Below the pieces are notes generated by a model. It did not search any database. It worked only from the letters and a program-made list of their open reading frames with translations, and was not told the origin of the DNA. This document shows, piece by piece, positions 16,900 to 24,027 of a DNA stretch of 64,000 bases (its first letter is position 1; each line of letters opens with the position of its first letter). A program made the translations under genes and the position numbers. Source of the stretch: Ardenticatena maritima (GTDB lineage: Bacteria; Chloroflexota; Anaerolineae; Ardenticatenales; Ardenticatenaceae); assembly GCF_001306175.1 (NCBI RefSeq), contig NZ_LGKN01000003.1, positions 248,001 through 312,000 of the forward strand, read 5' to 3'.

Positions 16900-17916
16900 T
16901 TAGACCTCCAAGTGATTGCGGTTGGGCGCGGCTTCCAAACAGGCGAAGGCGCGTTCAAGACGTTTCACACTGCGCAGCAGGTAGGTCGCGTGCGACGCCG
17001 GTTCATGATAGAGCACGAAATTGAGCAGATCAAGCGTGCGCCCCATGAGAAGCGACCACATATCGCGTTCATCGTGAAAGGGCCAGGGGAGCAGACGCTC
17101 GTACCCCGTGCGAAACGCGTGCGCCAGGTGCGTGAAATCATCGCGGTCGAAGATGTAAAAGAAGGTGATGGCAATGTCTTGCGCGGGATGCCCCCACATG
17201 GCGTCGTCGAAATCGAAGATGAGCAGTTGTTTGCGCCACACTTTCACGTTCCATGGGTGAAGGTCGCCGTGGAGGACGCGGATGGCGTCTGATTCGGTTT
17301 GCCACAACCGGCTGATGGTGGCTTGTACAAGCGCGTGTGCTCGTCGGAAGAGTGTTTCAGCGTGCGGCGGGGCTTCTTCCAGGTGGTGCGGTTCGAAGAG
17401 CACAATGGGGTCGTTGAAAGGAAAAGGCGAATCCATACGGCGCAGTGTAAACGCCGGGGGCGGCGTCCATGTTGCAGCGTGGCGGTGGAGATGCGCCATC
17501 GTTTCGCCCAATTGCGTGAATGTGCGCGTTGAAAGGTGCTTGGCGAGCAGGCGTCCGGGAAGCCAGGCGAACAGCACGCACAAACGGGGTTCGGGAACGC
17601 CGGGAGCGGTCGCTTCGACGACGAACGTCCCGTGGCGCGTAGGGAAGGGGGTGGGCACGGGCACGGATGTTTCGCGGCGGAGCGCCTCAATCCATGCCAA
17701 TTCCGACAGAATTTCGGCGCGGTTGCGTTCGTGTGGCCGGTTGATGCGCAATACAAAGCGCCCCCGGTCGGTTTCGACGCGGAAGATGGTGTTGTATGCA
17801 CGTGAGAGCAAGCGTACGTCGCGCACTGTTATGTCGTAGTGGCGCAATGCTTCCAGCGCAAGCCGCCGCAAACGGCGGGTTTGCCCACGTGGGGTGAGAT
17901 TCTCAAAAGGCTTCAT
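16900..17916 (-). CDS. Aminoglycoside-phosphotransferase-family (APH/choline-kinase-like) kinase
   Basis: 338 residues. The kinase-like fold has NTIFRVETDRGRFVLRINRP (nucleotide-binding Lys region replaced by Arg), the catalytic loop VLHGDLHPWNVKVW and the metal motif LLIFDFDDAMWGHPAQD. PF01636 proteins phosphorylate small hydroxyl compounds such as homoserine, choline, sugars or antibiotics; nothing points to resistance here, and the substrate is unknown. The stop codon (16902-16900) is one base before the start codon of the selenoprotein gene, so they form a two-gene unit. The upstream Shine-Dalgarno is weak and no clear promoter was found. Confidence 0.75.
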   Translation of the reverse strand: MKPFENLTPRGQTRRLRRLALEALRHYDITVRDVRLLSRAYNTIFRVETDRGRFVLRINRPHERNRAEILSELAWIEALRRETSVPVPTPFPTRHGTFVVEATAPGVPEPRLCVLFAWLPGRLLAKHLSTRTFTQLGETMAHLHRHAATWTPPPAFTLRRMDSPFPFNDPIVLFEPHHLEEAPPHAETLFRRAHALVQATISRLWQTESDAIRVLHGDLHPWNVKVWRKQLLIFDFDDAMWGHPAQDIAITFFYIFDRDDFTHLAHAFRTGYERLLPWPFHDERDMWSLLMGRTLDLLNFVLYHEPASHATYLLRSVKRLERAFACLEAAPNRNHLEV

Positions 17917-17952
17917 GAGATGCTCAAGGGTGTTGGTTCAAACAAAAAGAAA

Positions 17953-17978
17953 AAGCGGCGGCATACATGCCGCCGCTT
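17953..17978 (-). terminator. Terminator after the first sigma factor gene
   Basis: Perfect 12-bp stem (AAGCGGCGGCAT/ATGCCGCCGCTT) with a 2-nt apex, followed on the minus strand by TTTTTCTTTTTG. Confidence 0.85.
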
Positions 17979-17984
17979 GGGCTG

Positions 17985-19007
17985 TTAGGCAAGGTAGGCG
18001 CGCAGTTTGCGGCTACGGCTCGGATGGCGCAACTTGCGCAACGCCTCTTTTTCGATTTGGCGGATGCGCTCGCGCGTCAAGCCGTACTTGCGCCCCACTT
18101 CTTCAAGCGTATGCTCGCGTCCGTCCTTCAAGCCGTAGCGCAAGTTCAAAATGTGGACTTCGCGCGGCGTCAGGACTTCCAGGGCGCGCTGCAACTCCTC
18201 GCGCAGCCCGTCCGTCATCATCAGGTCAATCGGCTTTTCGGCGTCTTCATCGGGCAGGAAATCGCCCAACGTGGCGTCTTCATCGTCGCCCACCGGGGTC
18301 TCGAACGAGACGGGATGTTGGGCGAAGAGCAACAACTGCTCCACCTTGCTCACGGGCAACTCCATCTCTTCGGCGATTTCTTCGATAGTTGGTTCTTTGC
18401 CCGTTTCCTGCGCCAGGCGGAAGGCCGTTTCCTTCACCTTGCGAATCTTTTCCGCCATGTGGACAGGCAGGCGAATGGTGCGCCCCTGGTCGGCGATGGC
18501 GCGCCCCACCGCGTGGCGAATCCACCATGTGGCGTAGGTGCTGAACTTGTTGCCACGCTCCGGATCGAACTTGTCAATGGCGTGCATCAAGCCCATGTTG
18601 CCTTCCTGAATCAAGTCCGACAGCGGCACGCCATAGCCGCGATAGCGCACAGCGACGCTCACCACCAGGCGCAGGTTCGCCTTGATCAACTCCTGGCGCG
18701 CGGCGTCGCCCTTGCGGATGATTTCTTCCAATTCGGCGCGTTCTTCATCGCTCAGCGTGTCGCCTTCCTGTTCCAGGCGTTCGCGCGCACGGCGGGCGGC
18801 CTGCCAGGCGCTCGCCAATTCGTATTCTTGCTCGCGTGTCAGCAACTCATGGCGACCGCCTTCGCGCAGGTAGAGCGCCACCAGGTTGTGCGTGTCCATC
18901 TCTTCCAAACCTGGCACCTCTTCTTCCTCGAAGCGGCGCACAGGGCGTGTTTCCTTTTCTTCTTCCAGCGCTTGCAAAACGTTCTTGCGTTCTTCCAACA
19001 TACGCAT
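17985..19007 (-). CDS. Sigma-70 family RNA polymerase sigma factor (RpoD/SigA-like, group 1 or 2)
   Basis: 340 residues from ATG 19007 (GGAAGG 6 nt upstream; an alternative ATG lies at 19001). Conserved region 1.2 ([20 protein letters not shown]), region 2 ([60 protein letters not shown]), region 3 and region 4 ([40 protein letters not shown]) are all present. Region 1.1 is absent, which favours a group-2 role. The gene starts 26 nt after the HtrA-like gene and is probably cotranscribed with it. A second sigma of the same class lies 1.3 kb upstream. Confidence 0.9.
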   Translation of the reverse strand: MRMLEERKNVLQALEEEKETRPVRRFEEEEVPGLEEMDTHNLVALYLREGGRHELLTREQEYELASAWQAARRARERLEQEGDTLSDEERAELEEIIRKGDAARQELIKANLRLVVSVAVRYRGYGVPLSDLIQEGNMGLMHAIDKFDPERGNKFSTYATWWIRHAVGRAIADQGRTIRLPVHMAEKIRKVKETAFRLAQETGKEPTIEEIAEEMELPVSKVEQLLLFAQHPVSFETPVGDDEDATLGDFLPDEDAEKPIDLMMTDGLREELQRALEVLTPREVHILNLRYGLKDGREHTLEEVGRKYGLTRERIRQIEKEALRKLRHPSRSRKLRAYLA

Positions 19008-19033
19008 CACCTGCCTTCCATCAATTCAATTTG

Positions 19034-20167
19034 TTAGTGTAAAAACATTTCATCTGGGCGTTTCCCAACGACGACCGTCAACGTTTTTTGTGTTTGTCCG
19101 CGCATGACGGTCAGCGTGATGGTTTCGCCCGGTTGGCTTTCGTGCATCAGCCGCGTAATAAACTCTTCCATGGAATGCACCGGCTGGCCGTTGAAGGCGA
19201 CAATTACGTCGCCGCCGGCGCGAAACTGGCGGTTGTTGATTTCGAGCAATGTGTTCGCGCCTCGCAAACCGGCTTGTTCAGCCGGCGACCCCGTGAGCAC
19301 CTGAATCACGTAAACGCCCGTCTCGGGCAAGCCCAAAATCGTGCTCATTTCGGGGTCCACTGTTTCACCTGCGAAGCCAAGCCACGGATAGGCGTGTTCA
19401 CCGGTTGTCAGAATGTCATCCACGATTTTGGCCACAACGGTGATGGGCAACGCATACGTGCGTGTGATAGTCGCTGTTGCCAGCGGCATGCTTCGCAGGG
19501 AAACCCCCGCCAGCCGGTATTCGCCATCGAACACCCCCACGTTGGAGATGTGCGCCAATGGCTGTTGGACGGCAATCACCATTGCATCGGGAAAGGGCAC
19601 AGAATAGCCATTGTGCGTTTCAACCCGAGCAACGGCGCTTACGCGCTCAACCTCGCCGACGACCATCTGGGTCTGACCGTTGACGCGGTTGAGCATGTAG
19701 ACCTGCTCGCCTCTGGCAAGAGGGCGTGTGCGTTTGGGTACGGCTTGCCCAAGTTGTTGGCTTTCTTCGATGGCGATAACCCCAATGTTGCTGATCAGGT
19801 CGTAGCCCACCACACGCCCACGCACACGGTTGCCGTTGGGCAAGGTCATGTTGAGCATACGGCAATCGGCGATGGCATGGGCGGGCACCAACAGATACCC
19901 ATCGTTGTTCCAGAGCACCGCCGTGTGTTGCTCTGAGTCGCCATCCAGTGCAATGTCGAAAACGGCGTTGGCAAGCAAATCGTGCCATTCAGCATCATAC
20001 ACGTTGGCCGCGTCATTGATGGGCGCGAGTGTTGATGGTGTTGCCATGAGCGGCCAGATGAATGATTGCAAGGCAAGGCTCAATGTTGTAACGCCAACGA
20101 GAGCCACGACACCAAGGCGCACGTTCAACGGTATTTTGTTCGTCCAGGTGTCGAGCCGCTCGAACAT
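19034..20167 (-). CDS. Membrane-anchored HtrA-like protein with degenerate protease domain and PDZ domain
   Basis: 377 residues from ATG 20167. One membrane helix (about 18-40) is followed by a trypsin-like S1C region (about 55-240) and a PDZ domain (about 262-368, with GVYVIQVLTGSPAEQAGL). Compared with DegP, the catalytic His is kept (His97 in VPAHAIAD), the Asp is replaced by Asn127 (SNIGVI versus DIALI), and a Ser (Ser208) sits in register but the GNSGG oxyanion motif is lost (HISNV). Proteolysis is therefore doubtful; it may be a membrane sensor or scaffold acting through its PDZ domain. It precedes a sigma-70 gene by 26 nt. Confidence 0.8.
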   Translation of the reverse strand: MFERLDTWTNKIPLNVRLGVVALVGVTTLSLALQSFIWPLMATPSTLAPINDAANVYDAEWHDLLANAVFDIALDGDSEQHTAVLWNNDGYLLVPAHAIADCRMLNMTLPNGNRVRGRVVGYDLISNIGVIAIEESQQLGQAVPKRTRPLARGEQVYMLNRVNGQTQMVVGEVERVSAVARVETHNGYSVPFPDAMVIAVQQPLAHISNVGVFDGEYRLAGVSLRSMPLATATITRTYALPITVVAKIVDDILTTGEHAYPWLGFAGETVDPEMSTILGLPETGVYVIQVLTGSPAEQAGLRGANTLLEINNRQFRAGGDVIVAFNGQPVHSMEEFITRLMHESQPGETITLTVMRGQTQKTLTVVVGKRPDEMFLH

Positions 20168-20188
20168 AACGCCTGTTTCAATTCCCCC

Positions 20189-20228
20189 TTGCCTGATGTG
20201 ATTGCCTATTGCAGGCAAGGGTAGTATA
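20189..20228 (-). promoter_or_regulatory. Candidate promoter and operator for the HtrA-like/sigma operon
   Basis: A TATACT -10 box (20228-20223) has only a weak -35. Downstream lies an inverted repeat TTGCCT-ATTGC-AGGCAA (20202-20218), with another TTGCCT half-site at 20189-20194. The repeats would overlap the transcription start and leader, as a repressor operator would. Confidence 0.4.
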
Positions 20229-20307
20229 CGGGGGAAAAATGAGAAAAAGATGAGAAAACGCTAAAACTCTCATGAGATAAAAAGCCATGTGATGCACAAA
20301 AGAAAAG

Positions 20308-20333
20308 GTGCGACGCATGTACGCGCGTCGCAC
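20308..20333 (-). terminator. Terminator after the second sigma factor gene
   Basis: 9-bp stem GTGCGACGC/GCGTCGCAC with an 8-nt loop, followed on the minus strand by CTTTTCTTTTG. Confidence 0.8.
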
Positions 20334-20358
20334 GTCCTTGGGCGGGTGGGATGCCGTT

Positions 20359-21492
20359 TCAAGCGAGGTAGTCGCGCAGGGTGCGCGCGCGGCGGGGGTT
20401 GCGCAGTTTTTCCAGCGCGCGGCTTTCGATTTGGCGGATACGCTCGCGGGTCACGCCGAATTTTTCACCGATTTCTTCCAATGTGTGGCACCGATTCCCA
20501 CGGAGCCCAAAGCGCAGTTCCAGCACGCGGCATTCGCGTGGGGTCAACGCCACCAAGATGCGTTCCAGATGGCAGGAGAGCAGTTCGCGGCTGACGATGT
20601 CGAACGGCGAGGGGCTTTGTTCGTCGGAGATGAAGTCGGCGAGTTCGGTCTCGTCTTCATCGTTCATCGGCGACGCCAGGCTGACGGTGTGATGACTGAC
20701 GTTGAGCGCATGGGCAACCTGTTCAGGGCTGAGGTCGCAAGCGTCGGCGAGTTCTTCCACCGTGGGCGGGCGTTCCAGTTCTTGCATCAGGCGGCGCTGT
20801 TCGCGGTGAATGCGGTTCAGGCGTTCGTGCATGTGCACCGGCAGGCGGATGGTGCGCCCCTGGTCGGCGACGGCGCGGGTAATGGCTTGCCGAATCCACC
20901 AGGTGGCGTAGGTGCTGAATTTGTAGCCGCGCGTGTGGTCAAACCGTTCGACCGCCCGCATCAACCCAATGTTGCCTTCCTGGATGAGGTCGAGCAGAGA
21001 GACACCTTGCCCCATGTAGCGCTTGGCAATGCTCACCACCAGCCGAAAGTTGGCTTTGATGAGATGGTCGCGGGCACATTCACCTTCGCGGATGAGCGCG
21101 CGCAAGCGGGCTTCTTCGTCGGGGTCGAGTGAGTGGTCGCCGGCGGCTTCAAGCAGGGCGGCGGCTTCGCGCCCGCGGACAATGGCTTCCGCCAGGGCGC
21201 TTTCTTCTTGCGGCGTCAGCAGGGGAATACTGCTGATTTCACGCAAGTAGAGCGCCATGTTGTCGTCGGTATTCACATTGTCAAAGGTAGGCGGCGTGTG
21301 GCGGCGGTGGTGGGGAAGGGCTTTCACCTTCACCCCTTTCATTTCCAACCACTCAATCAACGCATCGCGCGCCTGGGGGTCGTGCTGAATGTCGGGCACG
21401 TGCCGTGCAAGGTCTTGCTCGTGCAGGTAGCCGCGTTGTTGCCCCAAATGCAAAAGCGGTTGTAGAACGTCCAGATGTCGGATAGCGGTCAT
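20359..21492 (-). CDS. RpoD-type sigma factor with region 1.1-like N-terminus (likely housekeeping class)
   Basis: 377 residues from ATG 21492 (GGGAG 7 nt upstream). The N-terminus ([20 protein letters not shown], then [13 protein letters not shown]) resembles the sigma-1.1 domain of primary sigmas. Regions 1.2 ([20 protein letters not shown]), 2 ([40 protein letters not shown]), 3 and 4 ([40 protein letters not shown]) are complete. Region 4.2 differs slightly from the other sigma gene, so promoter choice may overlap. A near-consensus promoter (21590-21562) precedes it and a terminator follows, so it is monocistronic. Confidence 0.9.
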   Translation of the reverse strand: MTAIRHLDVLQPLLHLGQQRGYLHEQDLARHVPDIQHDPQARDALIEWLEMKGVKVKALPHHRRHTPPTFDNVNTDDNMALYLREISSIPLLTPQEESALAEAIVRGREAAALLEAAGDHSLDPDEEARLRALIREGECARDHLIKANFRLVVSIAKRYMGQGVSLLDLIQEGNIGLMRAVERFDHTRGYKFSTYATWWIRQAITRAVADQGRTIRLPVHMHERLNRIHREQRRLMQELERPPTVEELADACDLSPEQVAHALNVSHHTVSLASPMNDEDETELADFISDEQSPSPFDIVSRELLSCHLERILVALTPRECRVLELRFGLRGNRCHTLEEIGEKFGVTRERIRQIESRALEKLRNPRRARTLRDYLA

Positions 21493-21561
21493 GTGCCGTC
21501 TCCCGGTGCGCTTGATTGGTTGTGTGGTTGGTTGGGAAGCAGGAGTTGGTGTTTATTGTCA

Positions 21562-21590
21562 AGTATAGCAAAAATGAAACCAAATTTCAA
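21562..21590 (-). promoter_or_regulatory. Sigma-70 promoter for the RpoD-type sigma gene
   Basis: TTGAAA (21590-21585), 17-nt spacer and TATACT (21567-21562), minus strand, in a locally AT-rich region about 70 nt before the start codon. Confidence 0.75.
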
Positions 21591-21663
21591 CCCCTTTTTT
21601 GTGCTATTTTTGGTAAATCTTTTGACCTATTCATACAAAAATTGCAAGGACAAAAGTCCTTTT

Positions 21664-21739
21664 TCGGGCGATATGCGGTATTCAGGCGTTGAAGTGCTGT
21701 TTGGGGACAGATGAATTGACGGAATGCGGCATCGCCCGA
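21664..21739. repeat. Imperfect ~20-bp inverted repeat flanking the CoA-transferase promoter
   Basis: The left arm 21664-21683 and right arm 21722-21739 are reverse complements at 16 of 18 aligned positions plus a 2-nt gap; the outer TCGGGCGAT/ATCGCCCGA is perfect. The arms are 38 nt apart. The right arm fills the spacer and overlaps the -10 of the plus-strand promoter. Confidence 0.65.
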
Positions 21740-21743
21740 TAAT
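21716..21743 (+). promoter_or_regulatory. Sigma-70 promoter for the CoA-transferase operon
   Basis: TTGACG (21716-21721), 16-nt spacer and GATAAT (21738-21743), about 33 nt before the ATG at 21776. Confidence 0.7.
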
Positions 21744-21775
21744 GCGCCTATCACCGAACCGATGGGGGAACTTCG

Positions 21776-22672
21776 ATGAGCAAGCAGATGAGGCTGACGG
21801 AAGCGATTGAGCGCTTCATCCCTGATGGCAGTGTTGTGGCGTTGGGCACATGCCTCGAAGCCGCCATTCCATTTGCGGCGGGGCATGAGATCATTCGCCA
21901 ACACCGGCGCGATTTGACCCTGGTGGGTCCAGTCTCGGATATTTTGTTCGACCAGTTGGTCGGGGCGGGGTGTGTGCGCCGGATTTCGGCGGCGTGGGTT
22001 GGCAATATGAGCGCCGGGCTGGCGCATTGTGTGCGCCGTGCCGTCGAAGAGGGCATTCCCGCACCTGTGGAAATCCGCGACCACAGCACTTTCAGCATTG
22101 GGCTGGCGTTGCTGGCGGCGGGGTTGGGCGCGCCCTTCATCCCCACCCGCACGCTCATGGGCTCGGATTTGCCGCTGGAAAACCCTGATCTGATTGAAAG
22201 CACCAACCCGCTCAACGAGTTGGGCGAACCGATTTTGCTGGTGCGCGCTCTGCAACCGGATGTGCTCATTTTACACGTCCAGCGTGCCGATGTTGACGGG
22301 CATGCGCACTACTGGGGACCGCTTGGCGTCACCCGTGAGGCGGTGTTAGCGGCGCGGCGCATCATCATCACCGCCGAAGAAATTGTGCCGCGCGAAACCC
22401 TTTTGCGCGACCCCAACCGTATCGTCGCGCCCGCGCACAAGGTGGCGGCCGTGGTGCATCTGCCTGGCGGGGCGCATCCTTCCCCCCTCTACGGCTATTA
22501 CGACCGCGACCACGCGTTTTTTGAGGAGTACCACGCCCGTACGCGCACCGTGGAGGGGTTTGAAGCGTGGTTGCGTGAGTGGGTGCTTGATACGCCCGAC
22601 CGCAACGCCTATTTGCGCCGTTTGGGTGAAGCGCGTTGGCAGGCGTTGCAGGCGGCGCGCCCCCAAGCCTGA
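21776..22672 (+). CDS. CoA-transferase family I, alpha subunit (GctA/IpdA-like)
   Basis: 298 residues, GGGGGAA Shine-Dalgarno. The fold signatures are LTEAIERFIPDGSVVALGTC, AWVGNMSAGLAHCVRRAVEE, SFxIGLALLAAGLGAPF-type helices and DVLILHVQRADVDGHAHYWG, as in the alpha subunit of glutaconate CoA-transferase and of the ring-cleaving IpdAB hydrolase. It would act with the beta subunit encoded 31 nt downstream. In IpdAB-type enzymes a Glu of the alpha subunit works in catalysis. Whether this pair moves CoA between acids or hydrolyses a ring is open because the beta subunit lacks the transferase Glu. Confidence 0.82.
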   Translation: MSKQMRLTEAIERFIPDGSVVALGTCLEAAIPFAAGHEIIRQHRRDLTLVGPVSDILFDQLVGAGCVRRISAAWVGNMSAGLAHCVRRAVEEGIPAPVEIRDHSTFSIGLALLAAGLGAPFIPTRTLMGSDLPLENPDLIESTNPLNELGEPILLVRALQPDVLILHVQRADVDGHAHYWGPLGVTREAVLAARRIIITAEEIVPRETLLRDPNRIVAPAHKVAAVVHLPGGAHPSPLYGYYDRDHAFFEEYHARTRTVEGFEAWLREWVLDTPDRNAYLRRLGEARWQALQAARPQA

Positions 22673-22703
22673 ACCAACGTCCAGCGAGAAGGAGTGCAGA
22701 CCA

Positions 22704-23465
22704 ATGACGTTCACACCACGCGAAATGATGGTTATTGCCGCCGCGCGTGAAATCCGTGACGGCGAGATTGTGTTTGTCGGCATACGTTTGCCCTTGGTGG
22801 CGTTTGTTGTGGCGAAGCAGACCCATGCGCCCAATGCCGTGGGCTACTTTGGGAGCGGCTTGATTCGTGAGACGCTCCCCGCAACCCTGCTCTACACCGT
22901 ATCCGACCCCGCGAACGTCGAGGGGGCGGCATGGGCGGGCAGCTTGGTGGATGTGATGGGCTTGCTCGCGACGGGGCACGTGGATGTGGGCTTTTTGGGC
23001 GGCGCACAGGTAGACCGCTTTGGCAACCTGAACACCACGCGCATCGGGCCGGCGCGTGCGCCCCGCATGCGTTTGCCCGGAAGCGGCGGCGCAGCGGACA
23101 TTGCTGCCTTTGCCAAGCGCACCGTCATTCTCATGCCGCATGAACCGCACCGCCTGGTGGAAGAGGTAGACTACATAACTTCACCCGGTTATGGCACTGG
23201 TGATGACTGGCGCGCACAGGTGGGTTTGCCAGGGGGAGGTCCTTCTGCCATCATTACCACATTGGGCGTGTTGCGTTTTGATGAACACGGCGAAGCCTAC
23301 CTGGCGTCGTATCACCCTTTCACCACACCCGAAGAGGTGCGCGCACACACTGGCTGGGATCTGCGGATTGCGCCCAATGTTGCCATGACCCCGCCACCAA
23401 CCGATGCCGAATTGCAGGCATTACGCGCCTACGACCCCGAAGGCGTCTGGGTGGGAACACCATGA
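22704..23465 (+). CDS. CoA-transferase family I, beta subunit (GctB/IpdB-like) lacking the catalytic Glu
   Basis: 253 residues from ATG 22704 (GAAGGAG upstream); the frame is open further upstream but overlaps the alpha gene. Family motifs HVDVGFLGGAQVDRFGNLNT, MRLPGSGGAADIA, RTVILMPHE and DYITSPGYGTGD are clear. In transferases of this group the active-site Glu lies in a (Y/F)ESG motif; here the codons at 22848-22856 give F-G-S-G (Gly50). Loss of this Glu argues against ordinary ping-pong CoA transfer and recalls IpdAB of steroid degradation, a CoA-transferase fold that acts as a hydrolase. Confidence 0.82.
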   Translation: MTFTPREMMVIAAAREIRDGEIVFVGIRLPLVAFVVAKQTHAPNAVGYFGSGLIRETLPATLLYTVSDPANVEGAAWAGSLVDVMGLLATGHVDVGFLGGAQVDRFGNLNTTRIGPARAPRMRLPGSGGAADIAAFAKRTVILMPHEPHRLVEEVDYITSPGYGTGDDWRAQVGLPGGGPSAIITTLGVLRFDEHGEAYLASYHPFTTPEEVRAHTGWDLRIAPNVAMTPPPTDAELQALRAYDPEGVWVGTP

Positions 23466-23470
23466 CGATA

Positions 23471-23538
23471 TTCTAACATTCTTCTAGCACCATTCTAACA
23501 AGTCTCGCCCAAAACTTGGGCAAGTTGTTGTGTAGAAT
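23471..23538 (+). promoter_or_regulatory. Regulatory region of hsp20-lon: three 11-bp-phased direct repeats, a palindrome and a -10
   Basis: TTCTAACA (23471), TTCTAGCA (23482) and TTCTAACA (23493) repeat with an exact 11-nt period. An inverted repeat follows (GCCCAA-AAC-TTGGGC, 23507-23521, overlapping AACTTG-GG-CAAGTT, 23513-23526), then TAGAAT (23533-23538) as a likely -10. No CIRCE or HAIR element was seen. The direct repeats lie upstream of the promoter, as an activator site would; the palindrome lies where a repressor could block polymerase. Confidence 0.5.
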
Positions 23539-23571
23539 GAGCCAGACTGTCCAGACTGTTTGGAGGCGACC

Positions 23572-23994
23572 ATGTCACGGTACAGTTCACTCTTTGGACC
23601 CCGGCATCTGGCATTGCAGGCGGAGATTGACCGCCTGTTCGACCAGATGATTGCCGAAGGGGTGGCGCGTGTGTATCGCCAATCGCATGCGTGGACGCCA
23701 CCGCTTGATGTCTTTGAGACGGAGCAAGCGTATGTGGTACGCATGGAAATCGCCGGCATGCGTACCGAAGACTTTGACATTCTCTTTCAAGAAGGTGTGT
23801 TGCTGATTCGCGGAACGCGGCCTGAGCCGCAATCGCCGCCGCGCACCTACCACCAATCGCAAATCCGATACGGCGAGTTTATTGCCGCTGTGCGCTTTCC
23901 CGATGATGTTCTGGTGGATGAGGTCGAGGCGGTCTATGACAATGGGTTTTTGCATGTAACGTTGCCCAAGAAAGCCAAGAACACGTCGCACTGA
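23572..23994 (+). CDS. Small heat-shock protein, Hsp20/alpha-crystallin family
   Basis: 140 residues from ATG 23572 (GGAGG 5 nt upstream; an in-frame GTG/ATG upstream is less well placed). The alpha-crystallin domain starts at TPPLDVFETEQAYVVRMEIA and includes LLIRGTRPEP, YGEFIAAVRFPDDV and the last-strand phrase YDNGFLHVTLPK. The IXI-type C-terminal tail is almost absent (ends KKAKNTSH). It is an ATP-independent holdase chaperone. The stop is 33 nt from the lon start, so chaperone and protease form a heat-shock operon. Confidence 0.92.
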   Translation: MSRYSSLFGPRHLALQAEIDRLFDQMIAEGVARVYRQSHAWTPPLDVFETEQAYVVRMEIAGMRTEDFDILFQEGVLLIRGTRPEPQSPPRTYHQSQIRYGEFIAAVRFPDDVLVDEVEAVYDNGFLHVTLPKKAKNTSH

Positions 23995-24027
23995 TGCAAA
24001 ACCCGCACACATACGAGGTGATGACTT

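Noticed and set aside
16900-17916. Antibiotic-resistance aminoglycoside phosphotransferase
   Set aside because: Only the general APH fold is shared; the family is mostly made of metabolic kinases and there is no mobile-element context.
23507-23526. Rho-independent terminator after the CoA-transferase beta gene
   Set aside because: The hairpin has a 3-nt loop but no T-run; its overlap with a second palindrome just before the hsp20 promoter makes an operator more likely.
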